This document shows, piece after piece, positions 1 to 6,662 of a stretch of 10,245 nt of DNA. Origin of the DNA: Oscillospiraceae bacterium (lineage in GTDB: Bacteria; Bacillota_A; Clostridia; Oscillospirales; CAG-272); the NCBI GenBank assembly GCA_015064195.1, contig SVSO01000092.1, positions 1 through 10,245 on the forward strand, read 5' to 3'. The translations under genes and the position numbers were made by a program. The notes under the pieces are model-generated. The model made no database searches. It worked only from the letters and a program-made list of their open reading frames with translations, and was not told the origin of the DNA. Every line of letters begins with the position of its first letter. The first letter of the stretch is position 1.

Positions 1-545
1 GTCTCGGTCATGGTGCATTCGTAGCACGCGCCCTCACCCGGCACGAATACCCGGGCAAAGCCGTTCAGCGCTTCGATGGCACCGTCGATCCACGGGCGGT
101 TCACCTTGCAGCAGGACTGATTGATGGACAGCCGCGCTTCCCTGTTGTCAAGTCCGCCCAGCACCGCGTCCATCCGGCGGAATACGCCGAGTCCCACATC
201 GTCGATGATGTTGGCAACGAACGCTTTCGCCCGCACATCGGGATTCATCTCCCGTGCGCGCTCGGCGGCAACCTCCGCCTTGAAGCGGCCCACATCTCCC
301 GCCCGATACAGCACCGAGCGGGTGAGATTGGTGCTCTCGATGGCATCCATGTCGAAGATGAGGATCTTTCCGATGCCGAGAAGGGTGAGATTTTTCACAA
401 GCTCGTTGCCGATCGCACCTGCGCCGACCACCATGACCGCCGCATTTTTCAGCCGCTCCTGATCCCACCACGGAATCAGGCGCAGGCGGGCATAGCGGTC
501 TTCCTCAAATTCGGATCGCGATAACTCCAGCGTTTCCTTTGCCAT
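1..545 (-). CDS. E1-like adenylating enzyme (ThiF/MoeB/UBA fold), 3' end beyond window
   Basis: Predicted to adenylate the C-terminus of the ubiquitin-like protein encoded just upstream, the first step of Ubl conjugation or sulfur transfer. The 181 visible residues show the full nucleotide-binding half of an E1: the glycine loop GAGAIGNE (41-48), the FDMD acidic motif (64-67) followed by STNLTR (71-76, with N73 and R76), K89 in GRFKAE, and GGLDNREAR (130-138, D133 being the Mg/ATP aspartate). ACYECTMTE (173-181) carries a CxxC pair and resembles the ACIECT segment of eukaryotic UBA3-type E1s. The ATG shares one base with the Ubl stop (TGATG), with an AGGTG ribosome site 7 bases upstream inside the Ubl gene, so the two are translationally coupled. 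The catalytic-cysteine region and any fused JAB, E2 or ubiquitin-fold domain would lie beyond base 1. The family assignment is firm; the substrate is inferred from context. Confidence 0.93.
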   Translation of the reverse strand, partial: MAKETLELSRSEFEEDRYARLRLIPWWDQERLKNAAVMVVGAGAIGNELVKNLTLLGIGKILIFDMDAIESTNLTRSVLYRAGDVGRFKAEVAAERAREMNPDVRAKAFVANIIDDVGLGVFRRMDAVLGGLDNREARLSINQSCCKVNRPWIDGAIEALNGFARVFVPGEGACYECTMTE

Positions 546-820
546 CACCGCGCACCTGCCGTGATCTCCGGCTGCAGGCGAAGCACATCGCCGTCACGGA
601 TGCCGGCTTCCGCCAGTGTCTGCGCCTCCAGCAGCTGTCTGCCGGTGACTTTGTGGATGAATTTGTAGCTGATGGGATTTCCGTCCGGGCCGACCGACGG
701 AAGCTTGATCTTTTCCACCAGCTTCACCATGATGATGCCGCACCTGATGTCGTCCGGCAGTCCCACCTTCTGCTCCTTGTTGCCCGTTGCATCGATGATG
801 ATTACGTTTACCTTTGCCAT
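545..820 (-). CDS. YukD/EsaB-type ubiquitin-like protein
   Basis: A 91-aa beta-grasp protein predicted to be the modifier activated by the adjacent E1. The start MAKVNVIIIDATGNKEQ fits the first beta hairpin, a helix follows (about 26-38), and GRQLLEAQTLAEAGIRDGDV (60-79) matches the closing part of YukD/ubiquitin domains, where a conserved leucine and the DGD turn precede the last strand (VLRL, 79-82). After that strand a 9-residue tail, QPEITAGAR, extends beyond where YukD normally ends. It has one glycine (G89) and no terminal GG. The start is supported by AAGGAG at 829-834, eight bases upstream and overlapping the previous gene's TAA. YukD homologues are also found in type VII secretion loci, but nothing of that system is visible here. 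The beta-grasp call is strong; conjugation to targets is inferred. Confidence 0.88.
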   Translation of the reverse strand: MAKVNVIIIDATGNKEQKVGLPDDIRCGIIMVKLVEKIKLPSVGPDGNPISYKFIHKVTGRQLLEAQTLAEAGIRDGDVLRLQPEITAGAR

Positions 821-832
821 GATCGTTTCTCC

Positions 833-1807
833 TTAATCCAATAGATTTTTCAGCGCACGGTAGCATTCGAGATATTCATCCGTGGTGTCGCTGTTGTCTT
901 CGCTGTAGGAATTGTAGCTGCCCGACGGATCGGTAGCGAGGGCGTAGAAGTCGGTGTACACGTTGTACAGCTCCTTCACCGCGTCGCAGATGTCGTCAAG
1001 CTCGTCCGCATCCTTGTCTGAGACCGCGTCCGGCACGCTCTTTAATTTGCCGTACAGACTCTTCATCCGGCTGTCGAACTGCCCCGCCTGATCGATCTCG
1101 TCCGATTTGTCGATGAGTGCCAGCGCGATGGCGGTATCGATGCTGGAGCCGTGGAGATCATCGTAAATATTCTCGTGCCAGTAGGTGACGATGGTGTCGG
1201 AAATGTCCTCCAGATTGGCACCCGCATCCAGCGCCAGCGTCATGAATTCCTCCGCATTGTCAAGATATTCCTCATACGCCGCCTTGGCACGCGCCGATCC
1301 CACGATGGAGCCGATGATGACGCCGATGACGATGACGGCGATCACTGCCGCGCCAATGAAAATGGGCAGCTTTGGTGAACGCTTCCGGGGACTTGCGGCG
1401 GTGAAATCGCCCATGACCGGGCTTGCGGCAGGGGCTTCCCCCGCCTTTTGCCCGCATTTGGGGCAAAACGCCTGATCCGGCTGAAGCTCGTTTCCGCATT
1501 TCTGACAGACCGGCTTCTGCGGTGCGGCTTTGGGCGTGCCGCATTTGGGACAGAATGCCTGATCTTCCCCAAGCGGTACGCCGCAGTTTGTGCAGGTCAC
1601 GGCAGCCGGTGCGGGAACGGGCACCGGCAGGGGCGCGGCCGGTGCTTCAAAATACTGCTCCGTGCAGCCGAAGGTGGTGCATCCGTGATTCTCCGCCCAG
1701 CAGGCGGCGTGATGGGGAATACCGCAGGACGGGCAGACCTTCACCGGCTCGCTTGCCGTGATCGCCGTTTTGCAGTACGGACAGATCTTTCCGATGTAAT
1801 TATCCAT
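833..1807 (-). CDS. Membrane-anchored prokaryotic RING-like protein with two zinc ribbons
   Basis: 324 aa. Residues 9-48 form a binuclear treble clef with spacing C9-x2-C12, C25-x2-C28, H33 (or H32)-x2-C36, C43-x4-C48, as in prokaryotic RING fingers reported next to E1/Ubl genes. Two zinc ribbons follow (C72/C75/C86/C89 and C101/C104/C115/C118), each with an AFCPKCG knuckle. A basic stretch RKRSPK (141-146) precedes one membrane span (about 148-170), so the zinc modules should be cytoplasmic and the C-terminal ~150 residues, acidic and probably helical, outside. No cleavable signal peptide is seen. Residues 3-49 match the N-terminus of the 917-aa protein at 29 of 47 positions. AAGGAGG lies 5 bases before the ATG. 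The likely role is an E3-like ligase or scaffold for the Ubl encoded 12 bases downstream; this is inferred. RING-like clefts in bacteria can also have unrelated roles. Confidence 0.85.
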   Translation of the reverse strand: MDNYIGKICPYCKTAITASEPVKVCPSCGIPHHAACWAENHGCTTFGCTEQYFEAPAAPLPVPVPAPAAVTCTNCGVPLGEDQAFCPKCGTPKAAPQKPVCQKCGNELQPDQAFCPKCGQKAGEAPAASPVMGDFTAASPRKRSPKLPIFIGAAVIAVIVIGVIIGSIVGSARAKAAYEEYLDNAEEFMTLALDAGANLEDISDTIVTYWHENIYDDLHGSSIDTAIALALIDKSDEIDQAGQFDSRMKSLYGKLKSVPDAVSDKDADELDDICDAVKELYNVYTDFYALATDPSGSYNSYSEDNSDTTDEYLECYRALKNLLD

Positions 1808-1822
1808 GATTTCCTCCTTATA

Positions 1823-2881
1823 TTAATCCCATGCGTATTCGGCAACCTGCGCTGTGATCTTCGAATCCTGCTTTTTCGTCTTGGAAATCGCGCTGTCCAC
1901 CTTGGCTTCCATGGAATCCTTGGCGGCATCGTAGGACGAATAGCCTGACGACGGTTTCGTTTGGATGAAGGAATGGTAGGAGCTGTATGTGCTGTACAGC
2001 GACTGGATCGACGAATACAGGCTTTGGAATTCCGCCGGCGGATTTTCCAGAGTCAGCATGGAAAGCTCAATCAGGCCCATATTGCCGTCGCTGGCTTCCA
2101 GTAAATCCACAAACGACTGCGCCATATCGGACTCAACAATGTATTTGTAGCCGTAGGAATACCACGAATCGTAGTAAAACACACTGTATGAGGTGCCGGA
2201 ATAGAGATGCGTCATCGCCAACGAATCGAGTCCGTCTCTCAGATAGCTCAATGCCAGCGTGTTGTATACGCTCTGGCCGAGAGTCTGATCGAGGTCGTAG
2301 CCGCGGCTGATCAGTGCGTAGGCGATCTGCGCGAAAGACAGATAGGCTTCCCTGATCTCCTCGATTTTCGCCGCGCTGTCGGAAAATCCGTCAAGAGCTT
2401 CCAGTGCTGTGATGGCCGCTCCGTAGTTTTTATCCTGCTCATACAGCGCGATGGCCTTGTCGTATTTCTCCTGCTTGATGGCCGTTTCGCACCGTGTGAT
2501 CTGCTCCTCGCTGTCCTTGAAGCCGTCAAGCTCGGTGAACATTCCGATGGCTTCCTCATATTTGCCGTCATCGTACAGAGCGAGGGCTTCGGTGTAGCGG
2601 GAATTCGGCTCGAAATAGAGGAACCACGACAGCACGCCCGCGCCGATGAGCACGACGAGGATGATGGGCAGCCAGATGAAAAGGAAGCGTTTTTTCTTCT
2701 TTTTGCCGGCGGTGATCCTGCGGTTGAATTCCTCGATGGAGGCGTTTGCGGGGATGTCAAGCTTCACCGGCACGGGCGCGGCGAGATTTTCACCGCAGCC
2801 CGGGCAGAACATATCCTCCGCGTCAAGCACCCTGCCGCATTTCGGACAAGTCCGCGCCGGGGTGATGTTGTTGTTGTCCAT
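1823..2881 (-). CDS. Zinc-ribbon, single-span membrane protein with TPR-like external repeats
   Basis: 352 aa. An N-terminal zinc ribbon (C12-x2-C15, C26-x2-C29) is followed by a linker, a lysine run KKKKKR (60-65) and one membrane span (about 66-89), giving a predicted cytoplasmic ribbon and external C-terminal region. From about 96 to 180 there are TPR-like helical hairpins: YDDGKYEEAIGMFTELDGF (103-121) and a diverged unit ending ALEALDGFSDSAAKI (159-173). These match the repeat consensus of the larger neighbour. Residues 180-352 are rich in Tyr and Ser with no recognisable domain. Unlike its two RING-bearing neighbours, it lacks the treble clef, so it is more likely a sensor or adaptor subunit than a ligase. 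AAGGAG (2889-2894) overlaps the previous stop codon; the 12-base gap implies co-translation. The function is unknown; the architecture is clear. Confidence 0.82.
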   Translation of the reverse strand: MDNNNITPARTCPKCGRVLDAEDMFCPGCGENLAAPVPVKLDIPANASIEEFNRRITAGKKKKKRFLFIWLPIILVVLIGAGVLSWFLYFEPNSRYTEALALYDDGKYEEAIGMFTELDGFKDSEEQITRCETAIKQEKYDKAIALYEQDKNYGAAITALEALDGFSDSAAKIEEIREAYLSFAQIAYALISRGYDLDQTLGQSVYNTLALSYLRDGLDSLAMTHLYSGTSYSVFYYDSWYSYGYKYIVESDMAQSFVDLLEASDGNMGLIELSMLTLENPPAEFQSLYSSIQSLYSTYSSYHSFIQTKPSSGYSSYDAAKDSMEAKVDSAISKTKKQDSKITAQVAEYAWD

Positions 2882-2893
2882 GTTGTTGCTCCT

Positions 2894-3640
2894 TTATTGA
2901 CGATATAATGTGTACGTTTTGCCGTCGGCATAGCAATAGACGTTGATGGTGTTGAAGTCGATTACGGAGAAGCGGTAAACATTGCCAACATTGTTGTCGT
3001 TGTAATCCTCCCATACAAGCGTTGAGGATATTATGTTATAGTGATCTACATTGTACGGCTTGGTCGGAGTTGGCATAGTTCCGTAATTTATCCACGTAGA
3101 TCCATCGGATGTATCCTCATAAAATCTAAAATAATACTTCCCATCCGCTGTCTTCCATGTGCTTTCGAGAAATACCGCTATATTATTATCATCCGTCAAA
3201 AAGTCTCTGACAAATCCGATCGACCAAACTGATTTTAGAAATGCCTTATTATCGCGGATGTAATCCCAGTAACTGGGAATATAGGCCGACCAATCATCAA
3301 ACAACCGCAACAGTGTCGCTGTCTGCTCATACGATGACGGCAGCATTTCAAGAAGTCTGTATATCGTAACTGATATAATACCCTCCCAATATTCATAATC
3401 CGTGTGGGAATTGATATGATTCCATATTTTCGAATAAATTGTCGCGTAATGCTCAGAGGTGAGTGTGACTGTATCTTCGAAGATAAATGAACTCACTTCC
3501 TTTTCCAGCAAATAATCCACCCAAGCATAAATGCATTCTGTCAGCTTGTTCTTGGAATCCGAATAATTGCCGAGGGCTTTGAACAGCTTGTATGCATCCT
3601 CATATCGCGTTGCCGACATATAATTGCACGCCTTCCCATA
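2894..3640 (-). other. AT-rich segment encoding the C-terminal region of the 917-aa protein
   Basis: Base composition drops sharply in the 3' quarter of this gene. By hand count 3121-3180 has 23 G/C of 60 and 3181-3240 has 20 of 60, against 36 of 60 at 4141-4200 in the repeat region. The reading frame is intact across the change. The segment encodes the last TPR unit, the helical stretch and the terminal beta domain, all predicted to be external. Acquisition of a new sensor end by recombination is one explanation; relaxed codon selection is another. Confidence 0.6.
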
Positions 3641-5647
3641 ATTGGCCTCCGTCAGCTTCGACTTACTATCCGAATAATTCCCAAGCTCGGTGAAGATCTC
3701 GATGGCATCGTCCCAGCGGCGATTGTTCAGAGCGGTGATGCCTTCCTCGTACCGCTGGCCGTATTTGAGCTGCTGCGCCTCGGCAAGCTTCGCCTTGCTG
3801 TCCGAATAATTGCCAAGCTCCGTGAAGATGGTGATGGCCGAGCCGTACATTTTGTTGTTCATGGCGTTGATGCCCTGCTGATAGCGGGCTTCCTTCTTGC
3901 CATTCTGCGCCTCGATGATCTTCGCCTTGCTGTCGGAATAATTGCCAAGCTCGGTGAAGATCTTGATGGCGTTGTCAAACTGCTTGTTCTCCAGCGCCTT
4001 GATGCCCTCCTGATACTTCGCTTCCTTGGCCATTTCTTCCTTCTTCGCCTTGGATTCTTCCAGCTTCGTTTTGCTCTCCGCGTAATCCCCAAGCTCGGTG
4101 AAAATGGCGATGGCATCGTCGCACCGGCCTTCCTCCAACGCCTTGATGCCGTCCTGATACTTGGCTTCCTTGGCCGCATTTTCCTTGCCGCGCCGCGCAT
4201 CCGCCAGCTTCGTCCTGCTATCGGAAAAATCCCCCAGCTCGGTGAAGATCTTGATGGCTTCGTCATATTTGCGCTCGGAAAGTGCTGTCATGCCCTCCTG
4301 ATACCGGGCTTCCTTTGCGGCAAGCTCCTTATCCGCCTCCGCCTTGTCCAGCAGTTCCGCGCTGTTGCTGAAATCTCCCAGCTCCGTAAAAATGGCGATG
4401 GCCTCGTCGAATTGCTGGCTCTGCAATGCTTCCACGCCCATATAATAGCGCGATTGCCTGATCATGATCGCGCTGTCGCCGAAGCCGTCCAGCTCCTCGA
4501 ACATGGTGATCGCGGCCTCGTAGTCGCCGCTATCCATCGTTTCGCAGGCTTTATTATATTGAATGGCAGGAATCAGCCAGAAGATCACCGCCAGCGCGAT
4601 GGCAATGACCAGCACACCCGCGCCTGCGGCAATGCATATCTTCACGGCGCGCTTCTTTTTGGCGGCCGCCAGCTTCTCCGCTTCCAGCTGTTCTTCCTCC
4701 TGCCGCTTTCGGGCAAGCTCCTCCATTTCCCTTGCGCGCTTGTCACGTTCCGCCTGCTCCGCCCGCGCTTTTTCCTCCAGCGCACGCTTTTTTGCATTGA
4801 AATTCGCCAGATTCGCCGCCAGCGTGTCCGCATTCATGGCGGCAAACAGCTTCGCCTTCGCGATGGCGCAATGATGGCACGCCGCTTCCGCTTCCCCATT
4901 GATGGCGCCGCAGGTGCATCGCCAATAGGACGGCATGGTCTCCGGCACGAATTTCGCGTGAGGCGTGGTATCGCGCACGAACTGTGCCGCCATGGCCGCA
5001 TCGTCAAACTGCCCGGCGATGGGCATGGGATCGGTCATCCGGAACGTCTCGCCGCCGCCGTCGATGAGCGTATCGTCCGCCAGCATCAGCTTTTTCACCG
5101 TCACACGGATCTTGCGCGTGGTCTTGTCGGGCAGCTCGATGGGCACATTCTGGCCGAATTTCGACTCCCGCCCGGTGCGCAGATCCAGATACTGGAACGC
5201 CACCGGCTCACCGAGAGAATTGCCCCAAACGTCCTGACAGGCGATCTCGATCATCACCGCCCTGACCGGCTTGTCGGATAGGCTGGTAAAGGTGCATCGC
5301 GCATACAGCTTGTCCTTCACCCGGTCGATGATCAGCGCGGTATTCTCCAGCATCAGATGCACGCCGGGCATGACCGTGCGCTCCTTTGATTCGGTGAGCA
5401 CTTCGATGGGCTTTTCCGGCGGATCGGCAGGGATGGGCGCGGCTGTTTGCGTTGTCGGTGCAGGCATCGGCGTTGCGGCGATCTCCTTCATGGCGCCGGT
5501 GCAGCCGAATGTGGTGCAGCCCTGATTGTCTGCGAAGCAGGAGCGATGGTGGGGCATATCGCAGGCCCCGCACAGCACCACGTCATCATCGGCGGAAAAC
5601 TTCGTCTTGCAGTAAGGACAGGTCTTTCCGATGTAGTTTTTATTCAT
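2894..5647 (-). CDS. Large membrane RING-like protein with RanBP2-type zinc finger, coiled coil and TPR-like repeats
   Basis: 917 aa, first gene of the operon. In order: a RING-like treble clef (C10, C13, C26, C29, H34, C37, C44, C49); a Pro/Ala linker; a predicted beta-sandwich domain (about 91-200); a RanBP2-type zinc finger (W242, C244, C246, N250, C257, C260); a charged Lys/Glu/Ala-rich coiled coil (about 285-333); KKKRAVK and one membrane span (about 335-360); eight TPR-like repeats (364-705) with consensus AIxIFTELGxYSDSKxKL; a helical stretch (706-828); and a C-terminal beta-rich domain (829-917) starting STWKTADGKYYF, which recalls lipocalin-like folds. The basic cluster before the span puts the RING inside and the repeats outside. 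The ATG at 5647 has GGAAG 10 bases upstream, a weaker site than those of the downstream genes. Inferred role: a transmembrane E3-like receptor linking envelope sensing to Ubl conjugation. The coding call is certain; the function is inferred. Confidence 0.85.
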   Translation of the reverse strand: MNKNYIGKTCPYCKTKFSADDDVVLCGACDMPHHRSCFADNQGCTTFGCTGAMKEIAATPMPAPTTQTAAPIPADPPEKPIEVLTESKERTVMPGVHLMLENTALIIDRVKDKLYARCTFTSLSDKPVRAVMIEIACQDVWGNSLGEPVAFQYLDLRTGRESKFGQNVPIELPDKTTRKIRVTVKKLMLADDTLIDGGGETFRMTDPMPIAGQFDDAAMAAQFVRDTTPHAKFVPETMPSYWRCTCGAINGEAEAACHHCAIAKAKLFAAMNADTLAANLANFNAKKRALEEKARAEQAERDKRAREMEELARKRQEEEQLEAEKLAAAKKKRAVKICIAAGAGVLVIAIALAVIFWLIPAIQYNKACETMDSGDYEAAITMFEELDGFGDSAIMIRQSRYYMGVEALQSQQFDEAIAIFTELGDFSNSAELLDKAEADKELAAKEARYQEGMTALSERKYDEAIKIFTELGDFSDSRTKLADARRGKENAAKEAKYQDGIKALEEGRCDDAIAIFTELGDYAESKTKLEESKAKKEEMAKEAKYQEGIKALENKQFDNAIKIFTELGNYSDSKAKIIEAQNGKKEARYQQGINAMNNKMYGSAITIFTELGNYSDSKAKLAEAQQLKYGQRYEEGITALNNRRWDDAIEIFTELGNYSDSKSKLTEANYGKACNYMSATRYEDAYKLFKALGNYSDSKNKLTECIYAWVDYLLEKEVSSFIFEDTVTLTSEHYATIYSKIWNHINSHTDYEYWEGIISVTIYRLLEMLPSSYEQTATLLRLFDDWSAYIPSYWDYIRDNKAFLKSVWSIGFVRDFLTDDNNIAVFLESTWKTADGKYYFRFYEDTSDGSTWINYGTMPTPTKPYNVDHYNIISSTLVWEDYNDNNVGNVYRFSVIDFNTINVYCYADGKTYTLYRQ
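3533..4558 (-). repeat. Tandem in-frame repeats coding for eight TPR-like units
   Basis: Within the 917-aa protein, residues 364-705 contain eight copies of a unit built around AIxIFTELG followed by (G/N)xSDS. The alanine of this core recurs at residues 379, 416, 464, 512, 560, 604, 648 and 685, giving periods of 37, 48, 48, 48, 44, 44 and 37. The longer periods come from charged Lys/Glu/Ala linkers between hairpins. The similarity is visible at DNA level too, for example the recurring plus-strand AAGCTCGGTGAAGAT. Such near-identical coding repeats are prone to copy-number change. Confidence 0.85.
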
Positions 5648-5762
5648 GTCGAATTCACTTCCTATTCAAAAGTCGCCCTCGGCGGTTGATATTTACACTT
5701 ATAAGGACTCCGGATCTCGACGAAAGGTTCTAAATCTCGACAATTTTTTTGAAAATTTCCGC
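5648..5762 (-). promoter_or_regulatory. Leader and probable promoter region of the ubiquitin-like operon, with a direct repeat
   Basis: This gap lies between the AraC terminator and the operon's first start codon, so it should hold the operon promoter. On the minus strand the octamer GTCGAGAT occurs twice (5741-5734 and 5721-5714), exactly 20 bp apart, about two helical turns, which suits a dimeric regulator on one face of the DNA. No clean sigma-A promoter is visible; TATAAG (just right of 5700) is a possible -10 with a poor -35. A GAACC (5730-5726) followed 17 bases later by GTC (5708-5706) loosely recalls an ECF-sigma promoter. The promoter position is therefore unresolved. Confidence 0.4.
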
Positions 5763-5792
5763 AAAACAAAAAAGCCTCCCCGAAGGGAGGCT
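5763..5792 (-). terminator. Rho-independent terminator after the AraC-family gene
   Basis: On the minus strand, AGCCTCCC and GGGAGGCT pair as a perfect 8-bp stem around a TTCG tetraloop (5792-5773), followed directly by TTTTTTGTTTT. It starts 4 bases past the AraC stop codon and should separate that transcript from the ubiquitin-like operon downstream on the same strand. Confidence 0.93.
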
Positions 5793-5796
5793 CTCG

Positions 5797-6657
5797 CTAC
5801 ATCTTCCGCCAGGCAGAGGGCGACATACCGTACATCTTAAAAAAGCAGCGATAGAATTCCGAATCGCAGCCGAAGCCCACGTAGGCGGCGACTTCGGAGA
5901 CGGTGAGCTGGGTGCGGCGGAGCAGCTCTGCGCCGATCTCCGCCCGCAGGCGGTAGAGATACTGATAGGGCGTGCAGCCGTATTCCTCGGCGAATCGCCT
6001 GCGGAACCGGCTCTCGCTCAGGTGGCACAGCTCCGCAAGCCGTGCAACGCTCAGCGGGTCGTTATAATGCAGCTTCATGTACGCCGCCGCGTCGTATGCC
6101 ACCGAATCCCGGGTCACGCCGCCCTCCGCCGTGGAATCCCGCGATGCCGCGTCCACATCCGTCAGCGCGGCCGGCGGAAGCTCCAATGCCAGCTGACATA
6201 ACAGTGCCGTCGCCCGCTCAAGCCCCGCCGTATCGTCCGGCTCGATCAAAAATGCCCGCGACACGCGCTCGCACAGCGCCGCCATCTCCCCGCGAAGCAC
6301 CTGCGATCCGGCACGGCACAGCAGCCGGTTCAATTCCGCCGTGTTGACGAGGGTATTCGGAAGCTTTTCCGGCTCTAAGAAGACAAACCTGCAGTAGCAT
6401 TCATCGAGGGATTTTGAATAATGCCGCACGCCGGGCGCGACGAACATGGCATCCCCCGGCCTCACCGTCTCAAATTTTTCCCCGATGGCGACAAGTCCGC
6501 ATCCGCTCACGCAGAAGCCGATCTCGATGAAATTATGATAATGAAGGAATTCGATATCCGAGGAAGGAAGCGGCGGCTCTGTCGGATTCCAATAAAACGC
6601 CCCCTTTTTCGGCACATAGGCGTATTTCGATGCAAGAAAATTCAGCTGTTTTTGCAC
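5797..6657 (-). CDS. AraC-family transcriptional regulator (cupin sensor plus double HTH)
   Basis: A DNA-binding regulator predicted to respond to a sugar or related ligand. With the chosen start it has 286 aa, usual for the family. The N-terminal cupin sensor (about 36-97) includes LHYHNFIEIG and the VRPGDAMFVAPGVRHYS strand pair. The C-terminal domain has two helix-turn-helix motifs: LSVARLAELCHLSESRFRRR (202-221) and LTVSEVAAYVGFGCDSEFYR (251-270), followed by MSPSAWRKM. The longest frame begins at GTG 6666, but the ribosome site AAGGGGTGA (6671-6663) overlaps that codon. The GTG at 6657 has correct spacing and is preferred. The gene diverges from the solute-binding lipoprotein gene and shares a symmetric promoter with it, so it most likely controls that gene and perhaps the hydrolase-like gene beyond. 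The effector is unknown. Confidence 0.92.
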   Translation of the reverse strand: MQKQLNFLASKYAYVPKKGAFYWNPTEPPLPSSDIEFLHYHNFIEIGFCVSGCGLVAIGEKFETVRPGDAMFVAPGVRHYSKSLDECYCRFVFLEPEKLPNTLVNTAELNRLLCRAGSQVLRGEMAALCERVSRAFLIEPDDTAGLERATALLCQLALELPPAALTDVDAASRDSTAEGGVTRDSVAYDAAAYMKLHYNDPLSVARLAELCHLSESRFRRRFAEEYGCTPYQYLYRLRAEIGAELLRRTQLTVSEVAAYVGFGCDSEFYRCFFKMYGMSPSAWRKM

Positions 6658-6662
6658 GATTG

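Noticed and set aside
545..820. Type VII (ESX/Yuk) secretion locus, suggested by the YukD-like protein
   Set aside because: No WXG100 protein, EssC-type ATPase or EsaA/EssB-like gene is present, whereas an E1 overlaps the gene.
1..820. Thiamine or molybdenum-cofactor sulfur transfer pair (ThiS-ThiF or MoaD-MoeB)
   Set aside because: The small protein lacks the obligatory C-terminal GG, is YukD-like and sits with RING-type membrane proteins, not cofactor genes.
2207..2908. A 233-codon open frame on the plus strand
   Set aside because: Lies opposite the zinc-ribbon/TPR gene, which has conserved cysteines, a membrane span and a ribosome site; this frame has none of these.
3533..4558. CRISPR-like or non-coding tandem array
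   Set aside because: The repeats keep the reading frame and encode a TPR-like consensus with variable linkers; there are no unique spacers between identical repeats.
4412..5281. A 289-codon open frame on the plus strand inside the 917-aa gene
   Set aside because: Arg/His/Leu-rich shadow of the well-supported minus-strand RING protein.
5763..5792. Regulatory hairpin (attenuator or riboswitch) of the ubiquitin-like operon
   Set aside because: It lies 4 bases past the AraC-family stop with a textbook U-tract, so a simple terminator of that gene explains it.
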